64,000 nucleotides of DNA from Streptomyces sp. WAC05374 (GCF_004353505.1 NZ_SMNQ01000002.1:520328-584327), one strand, 5' to 3'. Positions 1 to 7,631 are shown, numbered from the stretch's first letter. The notes: generated by a model from the sequence alone, not told the origin. Translations and numbers: made by a program.

Positions 1-317
1 GCGAGGGCGCAGAGCAGGGACGCGGCGCCGAAGACGACGAGCCCGGTCCGGAACACCCGCCGGCGCCCGAAGCGGTCCGCCAGGGCGCCGGAGGTGATGA
101 GCAGGCCGGCCAGCACGAGGGTGTACGCGTCCACGGTCCACTCGAGGCTCCGCGTGCCCACGCCCAGGGCGCGCCCGATCTCCGGCAGGCCCACGTTGAC
201 GATGGTGGTGTCCAGGCCCACCAGGAACATGCTGAGGCAGCAGACGGCCAGGACCGTCCAGCGCCCGCGGGCGTCCAAGGCGGGCCGCGGCCCGGGGAGT
301 TGCGGTGTCGTGCTCAC
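1..317 (-). CDS. MFS drug exporter, DHA2 type (N-terminus only)
   Basis: Reading the minus strand from a GTG at 315-317 gives an open frame to the left window edge, so the C-terminal part is missing. The visible 105 residues start MSTTPQLPGP and contain TM1, the motif FLVGLDTTIVNVGLPEIG, then WTVDAYTLVLAGLLITSGALADRFGRRR, which is motif A of 14-TM (EmrB/QacA-like) proton-driven exporters. A GAGAGG ribosome site lies about 8 bases upstream of the GTG. It is divergent from the XRE-cupin regulator at 418, a common regulator/pump arrangement, so that regulator probably controls it. Substrate cannot be deduced. Confidence 0.85.
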   Translation of the reverse strand, partial: MSTTPQLPGPRPALDARGRWTVLAVCCLSMFLVGLDTTIVNVGLPEIGRALGVGTRSLEWTVDAYTLVLAGLLITSGALADRFGRRRVFRTGLVVFGAASLLCAL

Positions 318-392
318 GGAGATGGCCTCTCGGTCCGGGGAAGCGGCTGGCCCGGCCATGCTCCGCGCGCCCGGGGGCGGCGGCCCAGCTTC

Positions 393-409
393 TTTGCGAA
401 GACCGCAAA
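393..409. promoter_or_regulatory. Inverted repeat operator between exporter and regulator
   Basis: TTTGCG-AAGAC-CGCAAA is a perfect 6-bp dyad with a 5-bp centre. It lies in the 100-bp divergent gap, 9 bases before the regulator start at 418. It is a natural candidate for the binding site of the XRE-cupin regulator, which could then control both itself and the exporter. Confidence 0.5.
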
Positions 410-417
410 ATGGCTCC

Positions 418-987
418 GTGGACGAGGAACTGAGGCAGACGATCGACGGCATCGGCCCCCGGCTGCGCGCCCTGCGCCGGGACCGCGCACTGACACTGGA
501 GGCGCTCGCCGCGACGACCGGCATCTCGGTGAGCACCCTGTCCCGCCTGGAGTCGGGCAAACGGCGCCCGACCCTGGACCTGCTGATCCCCCTGGCCCGC
601 GCCCACCGCGTCCCGCTCGACTCCCTCGTGGCCGCCCCGGTCACCGGCGACCCCCGCGTCCACCTCAAGCCGCTGGCCAAGGGCCCGGGCAGCGTCCTCG
701 TCCCCCTGACCCAGTACCCGGGCCGGGTGCAGGTCTTCAAGCAGGTCCTGGCCCCGCGCGAGCCGAAACTGGTGACGCACCACGGCTACGAGTGGCTCTA
801 CGTCCTCGCCGGCGACCTGCGCCTGATCCTCGGCGAGGAGGAATGCGTCCTGCGCCCCGGCGAAGCGGCCGAGTTCGACACCCGGCAACCCCACTGGTTC
901 GGCCCGGCCGGCACCTCCGCCGTGGAGATCCTCCACCTCTTCGGCCCCCACGGCGACCACGCCGTGGTCCGCACCCCGCCGTCCTGA
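418..987 (+). CDS. XRE-family regulator with C-terminal cupin
   Basis: A 189-residue DNA-binding regulator of the XRE-cupin class. Residues about 8-70 form a helix-turn-helix (LRALRRDRALTLEALAATTG, then SVSTLSRLESGKRRP). Residues about 110-180 form a cupin barrel (HHGYEWLYVLAGDLRLILG, then LRPGEAAEFDTRQPHWFG), expected to bind a small effector. The GTG at 418 is chosen because the homology starts directly after it; upstream in-frame codons encode low-complexity sequence that overlaps the divergent gene region. It probably represses the MFS exporter at 1-317 through the TTTGCG dyad at 393-409. The effector is unknown. Confidence 0.85.
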   Translation: MDEELRQTIDGIGPRLRALRRDRALTLEALAATTGISVSTLSRLESGKRRPTLDLLIPLARAHRVPLDSLVAAPVTGDPRVHLKPLAKGPGSVLVPLTQYPGRVQVFKQVLAPREPKLVTHHGYEWLYVLAGDLRLILGEEECVLRPGEAAEFDTRQPHWFGPAGTSAVEILHLFGPHGDHAVVRTPPS

Positions 988-1047
988 ACGCGCGCCACGG
1001 GGCGCCCCGTGCTGGACTGGAGAGGAGGGACCACAGCGGAGGTGCTC

Positions 1048-1449
1048 ATGACCGGCCGCGTCGGAAAGATCCGGAACATATGGCTCGTGTGGCTCGTATG
1101 GCCACTGCTCACCCTGGGGATCTACCACTTCGTCTGGTACTTCAAGGTGAACCGCGAGGCGCGTGACTTCGACGAACGCATCGAGGTCCGGCCGGGGATG
1201 GCCGTGGTGGCCATCACCCTGGGCTGGATCCTGATCGTGCCGCCGTTCATCTCGGTGTTCAACACCGGTGAACGCATCGCGCGGATGCAGCGGGCGGCGG
1301 GGATGCAGCCGACCTGCAACCCGTGGATCGGCCTCATCCTGATGTTCGTCTTCAACCTGTACCCGCTGTACTACCAGCACGAGCTGAACCAGATCTGGGA
1401 CCGCTACGCCCACCAGGAGGAAGGCGAGACCGTCCCCCTGGCCGCCTGA
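1048..1449 (+). CDS. DUF4234-type membrane protein
   Basis: A small integral membrane protein (133 residues) with three hydrophobic segments: IWLVWLVWPLLTLGIYHFVWY, MAVVAITLGWILIVPPFISVF and PWIGLILMFVFNLYPLYYQ. The pattern of an early YHFVWYFKVNREARDF followed by a late YYQHELNQIWDRY matches the DUF4234 family, whose function is not known. The ATG at 1048 follows a CGGAGG at 1037-1042. It is followed after 11 bases by a strong hairpin terminator and then by the stranded end of glnA2, so before the element inserted it was convergent with glnA2. Confidence 0.75.
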   Translation: MTGRVGKIRNIWLVWLVWPLLTLGIYHFVWYFKVNREARDFDERIEVRPGMAVVAITLGWILIVPPFISVFNTGERIARMQRAAGMQPTCNPWIGLILMFVFNLYPLYYQHELNQIWDRYAHQEEGETVPLAA

Positions 1450-1460
1450 CGGCCGGAACA

Positions 1461-1501
1461 CCGCGCGGGTCCGGCGACCCCCGGCCGCCGGACCCGCGCG
1501 G
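1461..1501. terminator. Bidirectional hairpin terminator, originally shared with glnA2
   Basis: A 15-bp perfect stem (1461-1475 with 1487-1501) with an 11-base loop and no U tract, typical of Streptomyces. It lies between the DUF4234 gene and the left copy of the glnA2 3' end, whose stop is at 1505. It is therefore probably the original terminator of glnA2, now about 16.5 kb from the working gene. Confidence 0.75.
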
Positions 1502-1504
1502 GGC

Positions 1505-1591
1505 TCACAGCACCGGCAGGTTCTTGCGGAGTTCGAAGGCGGTGACCTCGGAGCGGTACTCCTCCCACTCCTGCTTCTTGTTGCGGAGGAA
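1505..1591 (-). pseudogene. Stranded 3' end of glnA2 / left attachment repeat
   Basis: Reading leftward, these 87 bases encode the last 28 residues of GlnA2 (from FLRNKKQEWEEYRSE to KNLPVL) and a TGA stop, identical in protein sequence to the end of the working gene at 18059-18145. The DNA differs at five positions. The inner 38 bp (1554-1591) are identical to 18108-18145 and are the best candidate for the recombination core. The upstream in-frame sequence is unrelated to GlnA2, so this copy cannot be functional. It marks the left end of the integrated element, where a tyrosine recombinase has separated the gene from its original end. Confidence 0.9.
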
Positions 1592-1992
1592 CTTGTGCTG
1601 CATGAAGCAGCCCCCGGATGGCTCACGCCGAAGAGTCGATGACCTGCAATCGCACGGTCGTCCGTGGTCGTTGATGGGCAGTGTGGGCCGCCGTTCGACG
1701 GCCCACAGACGGCCCAGCCTCGGGCCCGTCCGCACAACTGCCGCGATCGAGGTTTGACGGAGCAGTAGAGCTGCTTCGTCGGCCTGGCGCCCTCCGGACG
1801 CGTCCTAGCCGTGCGCGTTAGCGCGGGGCTGATCCGATGGCGGCGACTCTCCCATAGGAGGGCGAGTCAGCCTCGAGAAGGACTATGAGAGGTCGAGGCG
1901 TTGCGCCCGTCACCCCACGTGTCCGCTTACGACTCGGGCAGGAAATGAGTGAGACGACCAGTTCTCAAGCCAGTTCTTAAGCAAGATAGACA
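1592..1992. other. Left end of the element, non-coding
   Basis: This 401-bp stretch between the attachment repeat and the cargo operon has no credible gene. It carries a 22-bp sequence at 1696-1717 that recurs exactly at 17953-17974 near the other end. That sequence contains two copies of ACGGCCCA, 11 bp apart. It also has a short near-repeat CCAGTTCT at 1959-1980. An integrase arm-binding role is inferred for the 22-bp repeat. Confidence 0.6.
1696..1717. repeat. 22-bp repeat, left copy (candidate integrase arm site)
   Basis: An exact 22-base match to 17953-17974, in the same orientation. It begins CGACGGCCCACAG and contains ACGGCCCA twice, 11 bp apart. It lies 105 bp inside the left core repeat. 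Tyrosine integrases of this type usually bind short arm repeats at both ends of the element, so this position suits an arm site. Confidence 0.55.
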
Positions 1993-3105
1993 TCATGAAA
2001 GCATGGCGGCAGGTGGGAATGTCTGGACCGCCCAATTCCCATCGTTGACGTTGCAGCGCGCACGCACCTGACCAACACGGCCCCATGGATCTCGCACGTT
2101 CGTCGCTAGGCTGCCCAGCTTGGACGCCTCGCGCTTCACAGCGCGCGACGGCGTCGGCGATCCGGCGGCCGTGATGTACGCACGATTAGTAAGGGACAGG
2201 ATGCGCGCGATATCCGTCGACTGCGGTTGGTCCATATTGCCTCTTCGGTAGGGGGCTACCAACGCAACGGGGTTGGAGGTAAGGAGGGTGTCCCACACCG
2301 GTTGGTAGTGCGAGCTGGCACCTCCATGATGGGCCACTTTGTAGAGTGATGCGGGGCTGTCCGGAGAATGAGTCGAAACCACCGTCCGCCATCCACACCC
2401 TTCTGGCCCCACGAGCAAATCAGCCCCCAAAAGCATTCGCACTGACCCCACTTCCACCCACAGGGCGATGGACGCCTCATTCGGGTCAAGTGGTGGCACT
2501 TTCCCCCTTCGGGCATTCACTTGCGGCATGTGAGCCGCCAATGCCCTGAACGCCCGCGTCGTTGCCTCCTCGGAGGGGGACAACGCTGTCACTGTCGCTG
2601 TTGGCGTGTCGGCGGTGGGAGGCAGGCGCAGGAGGCGCAGGCTTTCGCTGCCTCGGCGAAGCGGCTTAATTCCATCCTCATTTTTGCGAGATTTTGCAAT
2701 CTCAAAAATTCGCCTGTACTCGCTGTATGCTACATACCGAGCAGGCTTCGGTATTTCTGCGTCGGCCAACAGGTGTGCCATGAACTCCTGGCTGGTCAGA
2801 GCTGACGACACCACAAATACAGCCCGCTCGCACGCCTCGAAGATAGTGGCAATGCCGGCAAAATGGTCGTCGTGCGCATGCGTGCCCACGATCATAACGA
2901 CGTCTTCCGCCACGTTCACTCCGACGTGGCGCAGGTATTCCAGTGGGGTCACGCTCTTATTCTGCTGATCAACGCACGAATCGACGACCATCCATTTACC
3001 GGCCCCAAAGTGCACTACAATGGACTCACCTTTACCTGGGCCGAATATAGAGACCTCAATCTCGTCACTTTTCGGCGGCTCAGCCAAAGAGGTCTTCAAT
3101 TTCAC
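1993..3105 (-). CDS. Metallo-beta-lactamase-fold hydrolase, ComEC-like (cargo)
   Basis: A soluble metallo-beta-lactamase-fold protein of about 370 residues. The metal-binding motif THAHDDH (HxHxDH) is at about residues 75-81, followed by FAGIATIFEACERAVFVVSS. A later MLLGADLLVGPEG and YKVAHHGGASSHY resemble the C-terminal MBL domain of ComEC/Rec2. A nuclease or nucleotide-hydrolysing role is possible but unproven. The GTG at 3105 was chosen; a TTG at 3132 is also open but adds only an arginine-rich leader. It overlaps the end of the upstream gene and is last in a three-gene leftward operon at the left end of the element. Base composition is visibly less GC-rich than in neighbouring genes, which suggests separate acquisition. 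Confidence 0.8.
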   Translation of the reverse strand: MKLKTSLAEPPKSDEIEVSIFGPGKGESIVVHFGAGKWMVVDSCVDQQNKSVTPLEYLRHVGVNVAEDVVMIVGTHAHDDHFAGIATIFEACERAVFVVSSALTSQEFMAHLLADAEIPKPARYVAYSEYRRIFEIAKSRKNEDGIKPLRRGSESLRLLRLPPTADTPTATVTALSPSEEATTRAFRALAAHMPQVNARRGKVPPLDPNEASIALWVEVGSVRMLLGADLLVGPEGCGWRTVVSTHSPDSPASLYKVAHHGGASSHYQPVWDTLLTSNPVALVAPYRRGNMDQPQSTDIARILSLTNRAYITAAGSPTPSRAVKREASKLGSLATNVRDPWGRVGQVRARCNVNDGNWAVQTFPPAAMLS

Positions 3106-3622
3106 CCAACCGCGTCGTCGCCTGTGCCGCAATGCGGGTTACGTCGTCGTCAGTCCATACGCCAAGGCGCCGCAGCCGCAAGTGCTCGGTCTTATACGGA
3201 TAGCCCCGGGCGTCACGAACGGTACGGACGGTCAAGTAGAAGACATCCCCTGGCGTTGCGATGGCTGCGTCATCGCCAAGGAGCCCCGTCTCGAAATCGG
3301 CCAGCAAGCTGGGTCCGGGGCGCCCCAGTGGCGACAGCTCGGCGGTCATCAGCTCATCATCAACTTCCAGAATCAACCCCTCCCACTTGTCCGTTCCGGT
3401 AACGCGCGTTCCGCTGAGGGGGGGCGCACTTGCGCCCACCTGATGCGCCTGAGAGACGGTTGAGGTCGACCCGCTCGCAGCGCTTGTATAGTCGGTGGCC
3501 TGCCGCGCTGCTACAGCCTCTGAACCTTGCCGAAACGGCGAGACGGGCTCAAGATCGACCGTCTGCATCGGCTTTACTGAGCGCCCAGGTAGTGCATCTG
3601 TTACCAGATAAGTCGTACTCAA
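3080..3622 (-). CDS. Unknown protein, middle gene of the MBL cargo operon
   Basis: I do not recognise this 180-residue protein. Residues 1-80 are low in complexity and rich in Ser, Thr and Ala, probably disordered. Residues about 83-175 look like a compact beta-rich domain: KWEGLILEVDDELMTAELSPL, then TPGDVFYLTVRTVRD, then EHLRLRRLGVWTDDDV. The TTG start at 3622 overlaps the TGA of the upstream gene (TTGA), indicating translational coupling, and the 3' end overlaps the MBL gene. Coupling on both sides suggests that the three proteins act together. No catalytic motif or membrane segment is visible. Confidence 0.6.
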   Translation of the reverse strand: MSTTYLVTDALPGRSVKPMQTVDLEPVSPFRQGSEAVAARQATDYTSAASGSTSTVSQAHQVGASAPPLSGTRVTGTDKWEGLILEVDDELMTAELSPLGRPGPSLLADFETGLLGDDAAIATPGDVFYLTVRTVRDARGYPYKTEHLRLRRLGVWTDDDVTRIAAQATTRLGEIEDLFG

Positions 3623-4356
3623 GACTGACGCCCCCCACCGAGACCGGAAACAAACTTGATAGCCTTTTCAGATCGAGCCAGGAAAGAACTCCACTCGCCC
3701 GCCAATACCTCAAGAGCGACGCGACTCTTGTCGAGCGAAAAGCTTTCGCTCTCCAAAACTGCATCGACGGTTGGGGTCTCGCGTGCAGTGGGTTGGTTTT
3801 CGACCCGCCGTAGAGTAAAGTGATCATTGACCGCAATATAGACAGAATATGGGACCCTATTTGAAGGCTGGATATGTACGCGCATATATCCACCATACTT
3901 GTCCGGGCGAACGCCTTGTAGGGTCACATTTACCATGCCGGGAAGGTCGAGAATACCTTTCTGTTCCCAGGTATCCTTAGGGACCAATCGATCACCGATC
4001 GCATGCCACTCCCTCTCAGATCCCGGCGTAAAGTGAATCGTCCTGTTGAGACCGAGCGCGGCGAGCGGGGTGTGGTTGTGACCATGGAGGATTCCGAGAG
4101 CGAGATCCCTAGCTCGCTCCGTCTCAGCAAGGTCATTCGTCGAAATCTGCAAACCGTCAGGAGTCACTTGGACGCGGAATGCGCCAACGGTGAAGAGTGT
4201 GGCCGTCGGCGAGATTACTTCGACTTTAACGGTCGAAAGGTCATCGTCGCTGACGAGTTGTCGTTCGCCCAGCCATGCCGGCCTTAGAAGGACGGGTGTA
4301 AAGGCACCTCGGGCTACAATGTTGAGCTCGTCAAACGCGAAGCCGGAGCCTTCCAC
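3619..4356 (-). CDS. Unknown protein, first gene of the MBL cargo operon
   Basis: A 245-residue protein of unrecognised family. It starts with GTG at 4356 behind an excellent AGGAGG at 4363-4368. It has no signal peptide or membrane segment. The N-terminal half (FDELNIVARGAFTPVLLRPAWLGERQL and TATLFTVGAFRVQVTPDGLQIST) suggests a beta-sheet-rich fold, and the C-terminus is more helical (SRVALEVLAGEWSSFLARSEKAIKFV). As the best-translated, promoter-proximal gene of the operon it may be a core or sensing subunit, but this is inference. Low-GC codons stand out against the rest of the element. Confidence 0.6.
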   Translation of the reverse strand: MEGSGFAFDELNIVARGAFTPVLLRPAWLGERQLVSDDDLSTVKVEVISPTATLFTVGAFRVQVTPDGLQISTNDLAETERARDLALGILHGHNHTPLAALGLNRTIHFTPGSEREWHAIGDRLVPKDTWEQKGILDLPGMVNVTLQGVRPDKYGGYMRVHIQPSNRVPYSVYIAVNDHFTLRRVENQPTARETPTVDAVLESESFSLDKSRVALEVLAGEWSSFLARSEKAIKFVSGLGGGRQS

Positions 4357-4750
4357 CTACCCTCCTCCTGATCACCTACACCTACCACTCTGCTCGCAGG
4401 GTACTGGGTGGGGGCGGATGGGGGCGAGCGCTCTGCAGGTCTGGCTGAGTCTGAACATGGGCCACAATCGCACGGCCGTGCGAGGCGGAAGGGGTGAAGG
4501 GCGCCCCTGTCGCGGCTGTACGCTCCGCGCTCCTTAACCACGATCCTCCCGAAGACTGATCGTCGTGCAGCGGCCATACCAGCCCTCCGCGCGTCCTTAC
4601 CACCTCCAAGGCACCACGTCCGTGTCCTGGCTACGCCTGGCTCAAGAGGACGGCCTGGAGGTGGCCCTCAGGGGTCCCGCGTCCGGCCCCCAGGTCGCAT
4701 GCTGCCACGTGCGACCCTGGCAGCAGTCATCACTGCTGGAAGGAGGTGCC
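4357..4750. promoter_or_regulatory. Divergent control region of cargo operon and GntR gene
   Basis: This 394-bp gap contains no gene. Directly before the GntR start are two dyads: GGTCGCA (4693-4699) with TGCGACC (4710-4716), and CAGCAGT (4721-4727) with ACTGCTG (4732-4738). The second touches the GGAAGGAGG ribosome site, so a bound repressor or RNA hairpin there could block GntR translation or transcription. They are candidate autoregulatory operators. The leftward cargo promoter must also lie here, but no convincing -35/-10 pair was found. Confidence 0.45.
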
Positions 4751-5194
4751 GTGCCGGAGGCCAGCCCGCGCGGAACCTATTTGCTCATCGCCGATGCGCT
4801 GCGAAAGGACATCGAGAAGGGGCTCGACGGAGAAGCGCTCCCGTCCGAAGCCGCTCTCATGCGGACGCATGACGTCTCGCGCAACACCATCCGGCGCGCG
4901 CTTAAGACCTTGGAGGCGGAGAAGCTCATCGTCTCCGCTCCCGGCGTCGGCTGGCGAGTGTCCAGCAAGCCCATCAGGCCGCTCATTGACCGCATGACGG
5001 ATCTGATCACGGAAGAGTCGCTGACGGTAGGCGACGCCTACCCGGCGGAGTCGAAGCTGTGCGAGCGCTTCGGCGCCTCCCGTACGGCGGTCCGTCGCGC
5101 CCTCGCTCAGATGGAGGGAACCGGCCTCCTCGCGACGGTCCACGGCAAGGGCCGCACCGTTCGCGCTCTCCCGACGAGCCTGGAGGAAACGTAG
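4751..5194 (+). CDS. GntR-family regulator with two winged-helix units
   Basis: A 147-residue protein composed almost entirely of two GntR-type winged helices. The first is ALRKDIEKGLDGEALPSEAAL with DVSRNTIRRALKTLEAEKLI; the second is DLITEESLTVGDAYPAESKL with GASRTAVRRALAQMEGTGLL. There is no effector domain. The GTG at 4751 follows GGAAGGAGG at 4738-4746; the longer open frame upstream has no homology. Genomic position resembles the KorSA/Pra regulators of pSAM2-type elements, next to HD and Nudix hydrolases. It probably controls excision, replication or transfer genes of the element, and itself through the dyads just upstream. Confidence 0.8.
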   Translation: MPEASPRGTYLLIADALRKDIEKGLDGEALPSEAALMRTHDVSRNTIRRALKTLEAEKLIVSAPGVGWRVSSKPIRPLIDRMTDLITEESLTVGDAYPAESKLCERFGASRTAVRRALAQMEGTGLLATVHGKGRTVRALPTSLEET

Positions 5195-5196
5195 CC

Positions 5197-5778
5197 TTGG
5201 CATCCATGGGGCTTACCGAGTGGGCGTACTCGCTCTCTGAATCGATGTTGTCTGAACCGTTGCCGCGCCGCTGGGCACACTCCCTCGGCGTCGCCAAGCA
5301 GGCTCGTTCCCTGAGCCCGATCCTCGGCACGGACGCCGAGCTGTTGGAGGCCGCGGCCGTCCTGCATGACATCGGGTACTCCCCCTCCATCGCTACGACC
5401 GGCTTCCACCCGCTCGACGGCGCCCGGTTCCTCCGCGACCAGGAGGATGCCGACGAGCGGGTCGTGCGGCTCGTGGCCCATCACTCCTGCGCGCTCTTGG
5501 AGGCCGAGGAGCGGGGGCTACGGCAAGAACTGGCGACGGAGTTCGAGCTGGAGCGGCCGGAACTTGTGGACGCTCTCATCGTCTCCGACATGACGACGAC
5601 GCCTGACGGCGAGCACACGACGCCGGCGGCCCGGCTGGAAGAGATCGTGCAGCGGTACGGGCCGGACACCATCGTGGGTCGTTTCATTCAGCGCGCGGCA
5701 CCGGAGATCTACGCGGCGAACGAACGTGTAGAGCTTCGGATGGCTTCCGCCGCGGCGGCCGGCGCTCAGCCGATGTAG
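5197..5778 (+). CDS. HD-domain metal-dependent phosphohydrolase (Mdp-like)
   Basis: A 193-residue HD-superfamily hydrolase. The motif LHDIGYS gives the HD pair, with VRLVAHHS and VSDMTTTPDG supplying further metal ligands (HD...H...D pattern). Proteins of this class (Mdp) sit beside Nudix hydrolases in many AICEs and are thought to help element maintenance, perhaps by nucleotide clean-up or signalling; the substrate is unknown. The TTG at 5197 is preferred because GGAGG at 5182-5186 is correctly spaced; the ATG at 5206 is the alternative. It starts 2 bases after the GntR stop, so they share an operon. Its end overlaps the convergent Nudix gene by 13 bp. Confidence 0.75.
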   Translation: MASMGLTEWAYSLSESMLSEPLPRRWAHSLGVAKQARSLSPILGTDAELLEAAAVLHDIGYSPSIATTGFHPLDGARFLRDQEDADERVVRLVAHHSCALLEAEERGLRQELATEFELERPELVDALIVSDMTTTPDGEHTTPAARLEEIVQRYGPDTIVGRFIQRAAPEIYAANERVELRMASAAAAGAQPM

Positions 5779-6239
5779 GGCTCCCGCCGGGTCTCGTCCA
5801 GGCCATGCGCGATGCGCAGCCGCATGGACGGGTGAATGTCTAGGCCATCAAGGTCCGCCGGGTTCATCCAGCGGACCTCCTTCGACTCGTTGCTCGTCCG
5901 GAGCGAGCCCCCGACCGGGTGGGCCCGGAAGCAGATGGAGAACTGCTGCCGCACTTCGCCATCGTCGTAGGCGAGGACGTGATCGGGGTCGGTGTAGAGC
6001 CCGACGATGTTGTCGACCTCGACGCGAATCCCGGTCTCTTCCTCGACCTCACGGACGGCTGTGTCGCCGATCCGCTCGCCGATGTCGTGGCCGCCGCCGG
6101 GGAGTGCCCAGAGGTCGTTATCCGTCTTGTGGATCAGGAGAAGGTGCCCGTGGTCGTCGCGGACCACGACCGTCACGGAGGGCACCACCGAGTTGGCTTT
6201 AGGCGCCTTCGGGTCGCGGAAGTAGTCGATCCGGCTCAT
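5766..6239 (-). CDS. Nudix hydrolase of the element
   Basis: A 157-residue Nudix hydrolase. The Nudix box is clear: GGGHDIGERIGDTAVREVEEETGI (GX5EX7REVxEEXGI form), preceded by VVRDDHGHLLLIHKTDNDLWALPGG. It hydrolyses a nucleoside diphosphate linked to some moiety; the specific substrate cannot be told. Nudix genes (nud) are a recognised part of the AICE maintenance module. Its ATG (6237-6239) overlaps the TGA of the upstream HTH gene (ATGA), so both are translated from one leftward transcript. Confidence 0.85.
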   Translation of the reverse strand: MSRIDYFRDPKAPKANSVVPSVTVVVRDDHGHLLLIHKTDNDLWALPGGGHDIGERIGDTAVREVEEETGIRVEVDNIVGLYTDPDHVLAYDDGEVRQQFSICFRAHPVGGSLRTSNESKEVRWMNPADLDGLDIHPSMRLRIAHGLDETRREPYIG

Positions 6240-7006
6240 GCGTCCGATCCTCGCAGCTCGGTGGGTGAGGAGATGGGGCGGGCGCTCTCCCAGACTCGTT
6301 CGACGCTCTCTGCATAGGCGTCGAATAGCTCTCCTCCGGGGACGCGCTGAAGGTGGAGGACTGGCGCCATGTAGGCGCCGACGCCGTACAGGTGCCCGTT
6401 CGCCAGCATCACGTCATCGGCACGGTAGATCGAGTTGTAGAGCGTGGTGGAGTGCAGCCGGAACTCCACCCCGGGGAGCCTGAACAGCGGCGTGTAGTTC
6501 ACCAGCGCATTGCGGATCTTGCTCGCCATTGCATCGCCGATGCCCTCGTCCTTGCCGCGCACGGCGACGGCGGTCGAATCGGGGTCTCCGAGCATGAACC
6601 GGATCCGTAGGCCATCGGCCGACTTCTCCTTGACCACCTGGTGGAACGCGGCGTCCTCGGTGAGCCAGAAGCCCGAGTACACCAGAACGTCGAAGTGCCG
6701 CTTGGCGCCGGCGTAGAGCCGCGGCCAAAGCCGGTTCGGCACGACCGAGCGGTGGGGGTAGAGCTGAACCAATTCGGCGTTGCCTGCCTCAGTCACTTCT
6801 GCCGACGTCCGCTCTTCAGGCCAGAGGTAGGACACCTCCCGCCCCAGAAGGGAGGCCGTCGCGTACTTGTACCGGCGGTACGGCTGACGCTTGGGCTCAT
6901 TAATCCAGCGCTCCACGGTCTTCGCCGACACCCCTAGTCGCTCCGCGATCTGATCCAGCGTCATGCCGCTCTCGACGATTGCGCCACGCAAGCGCTCATT
7001 GGCCAT
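6236..7006 (-). CDS. HTH regulator of the element with C-terminal sensory-type domain
   Basis: A 256-residue protein. Residues 3-45 carry a helix-turn-helix of XRE/Cro type (RLRGAIVESGMTLDQIAERLGVSAKTVERWINEPKRQP). The remaining 200 residues form a larger domain (HFDVLVYSGFWLTEDAAFHQVV, RIRFMLGDPDSTAVAVRG, YNSIYRADDVMLANGHLYG) that I recall from phospholipase-D-like or DUF5919 C-termini of actinobacterial HTH proteins. Such genes occupy the reg position in AICEs. The ATG at 7006 is preferred to the longer frame because HTH homology begins immediately. A perfect tandem 10-bp repeat (7025-7044) lies just upstream and may be its operator. Confidence 0.75.
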   Translation of the reverse strand: MANERLRGAIVESGMTLDQIAERLGVSAKTVERWINEPKRQPYRRYKYATASLLGREVSYLWPEERTSAEVTEAGNAELVQLYPHRSVVPNRLWPRLYAGAKRHFDVLVYSGFWLTEDAAFHQVVKEKSADGLRIRFMLGDPDSTAVAVRGKDEGIGDAMASKIRNALVNYTPLFRLPGVEFRLHSTTLYNSIYRADDVMLANGHLYGVGAYMAPVLHLQRVPGGELFDAYAESVERVWESARPISSPTELRGSDA

Positions 7007-7024
7007 GCCGTGCACTCCCCCTGA

Positions 7025-7044
7025 GGGACGACTTGGGACGACTT
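7025..7044. repeat. Tandem 10-bp repeat upstream of the HTH gene
   Basis: Two exact head-to-tail copies of GGGACGACTT begin 19 bases upstream of the HTH regulator start at 7006. The 10-bp period is about one helical turn, so two protein monomers could bind on the same face. Autoregulation by the HTH protein is an inference. Confidence 0.5.
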
Positions 7045-7603
7045 CACCGTAGCGAAGACGTCCTGGAGTTGGGCAAGCGCGGAGTTCATCGTCGTGCCTG
7101 ATCAAGCCACGCTTTAGGTACCTCAGCGGGGGCGGACTCGCGAAGTGGGCGAAACCGAAGGACTTGACTCCGCGAACTATCCACCCCATCCTGAGGAACA
7201 GGTATTACATGTACCTCATGCCCCGCAGGCGGGTCGACGCAATGGACACGGCTGCTGGCTTGAGAACTGAACAGTGTGATCCACCGCAGTAAGACGCCGT
7301 GACGACGCCGGCGAGGCGAGTGGAGACCAGCCGATCGAGACCGGGCCCGCGTCACAACCGGGCCCCACACCCCACATGGGGGACACGCCGTCGGCTCTAA
7401 AGAACCGCGTGGGTCGACATTGACGCCGCGACGCGCCCCGGGACCGGACCTCCCCGGGGTCAGCGGCACCACGCGAATCGGAGGTCTGAACGACCGCGCA
7501 GCACTCGCTGCGGCCGGTTGCCTCCTCCGCCCGTCCGGGCCCTTCGCGGGGTGCCGCACGGGTGGGGCCGAGGGGAGCCGGAGATTCCGACTTCAACGGC
7601 GCG

Positions 7604-7631
7604 CACCCCCGGAGCGGCTACTCCGGGGGTG
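7604..7631. terminator. Hairpin in the leader of the transfer operon
   Basis: CACCCCCGGAG (7604-7614) pairs perfectly with CTCCGGGGGTG (7621-7631) over a 6-base loop, 40 bases before the first gene of the operon. There is no U tract. It could be an attenuator, a terminator insulating the operon, or an mRNA-stabilising leader hairpin. Confidence 0.5.

Noticed and set aside
1505..1735. A 76-codon minus-strand gene ending in the GlnA2 C-terminus
   Set aside because: Only the last 28 codons match GlnA2; the rest is element DNA with no homology or ribosome site, so it is a stranded gene end.
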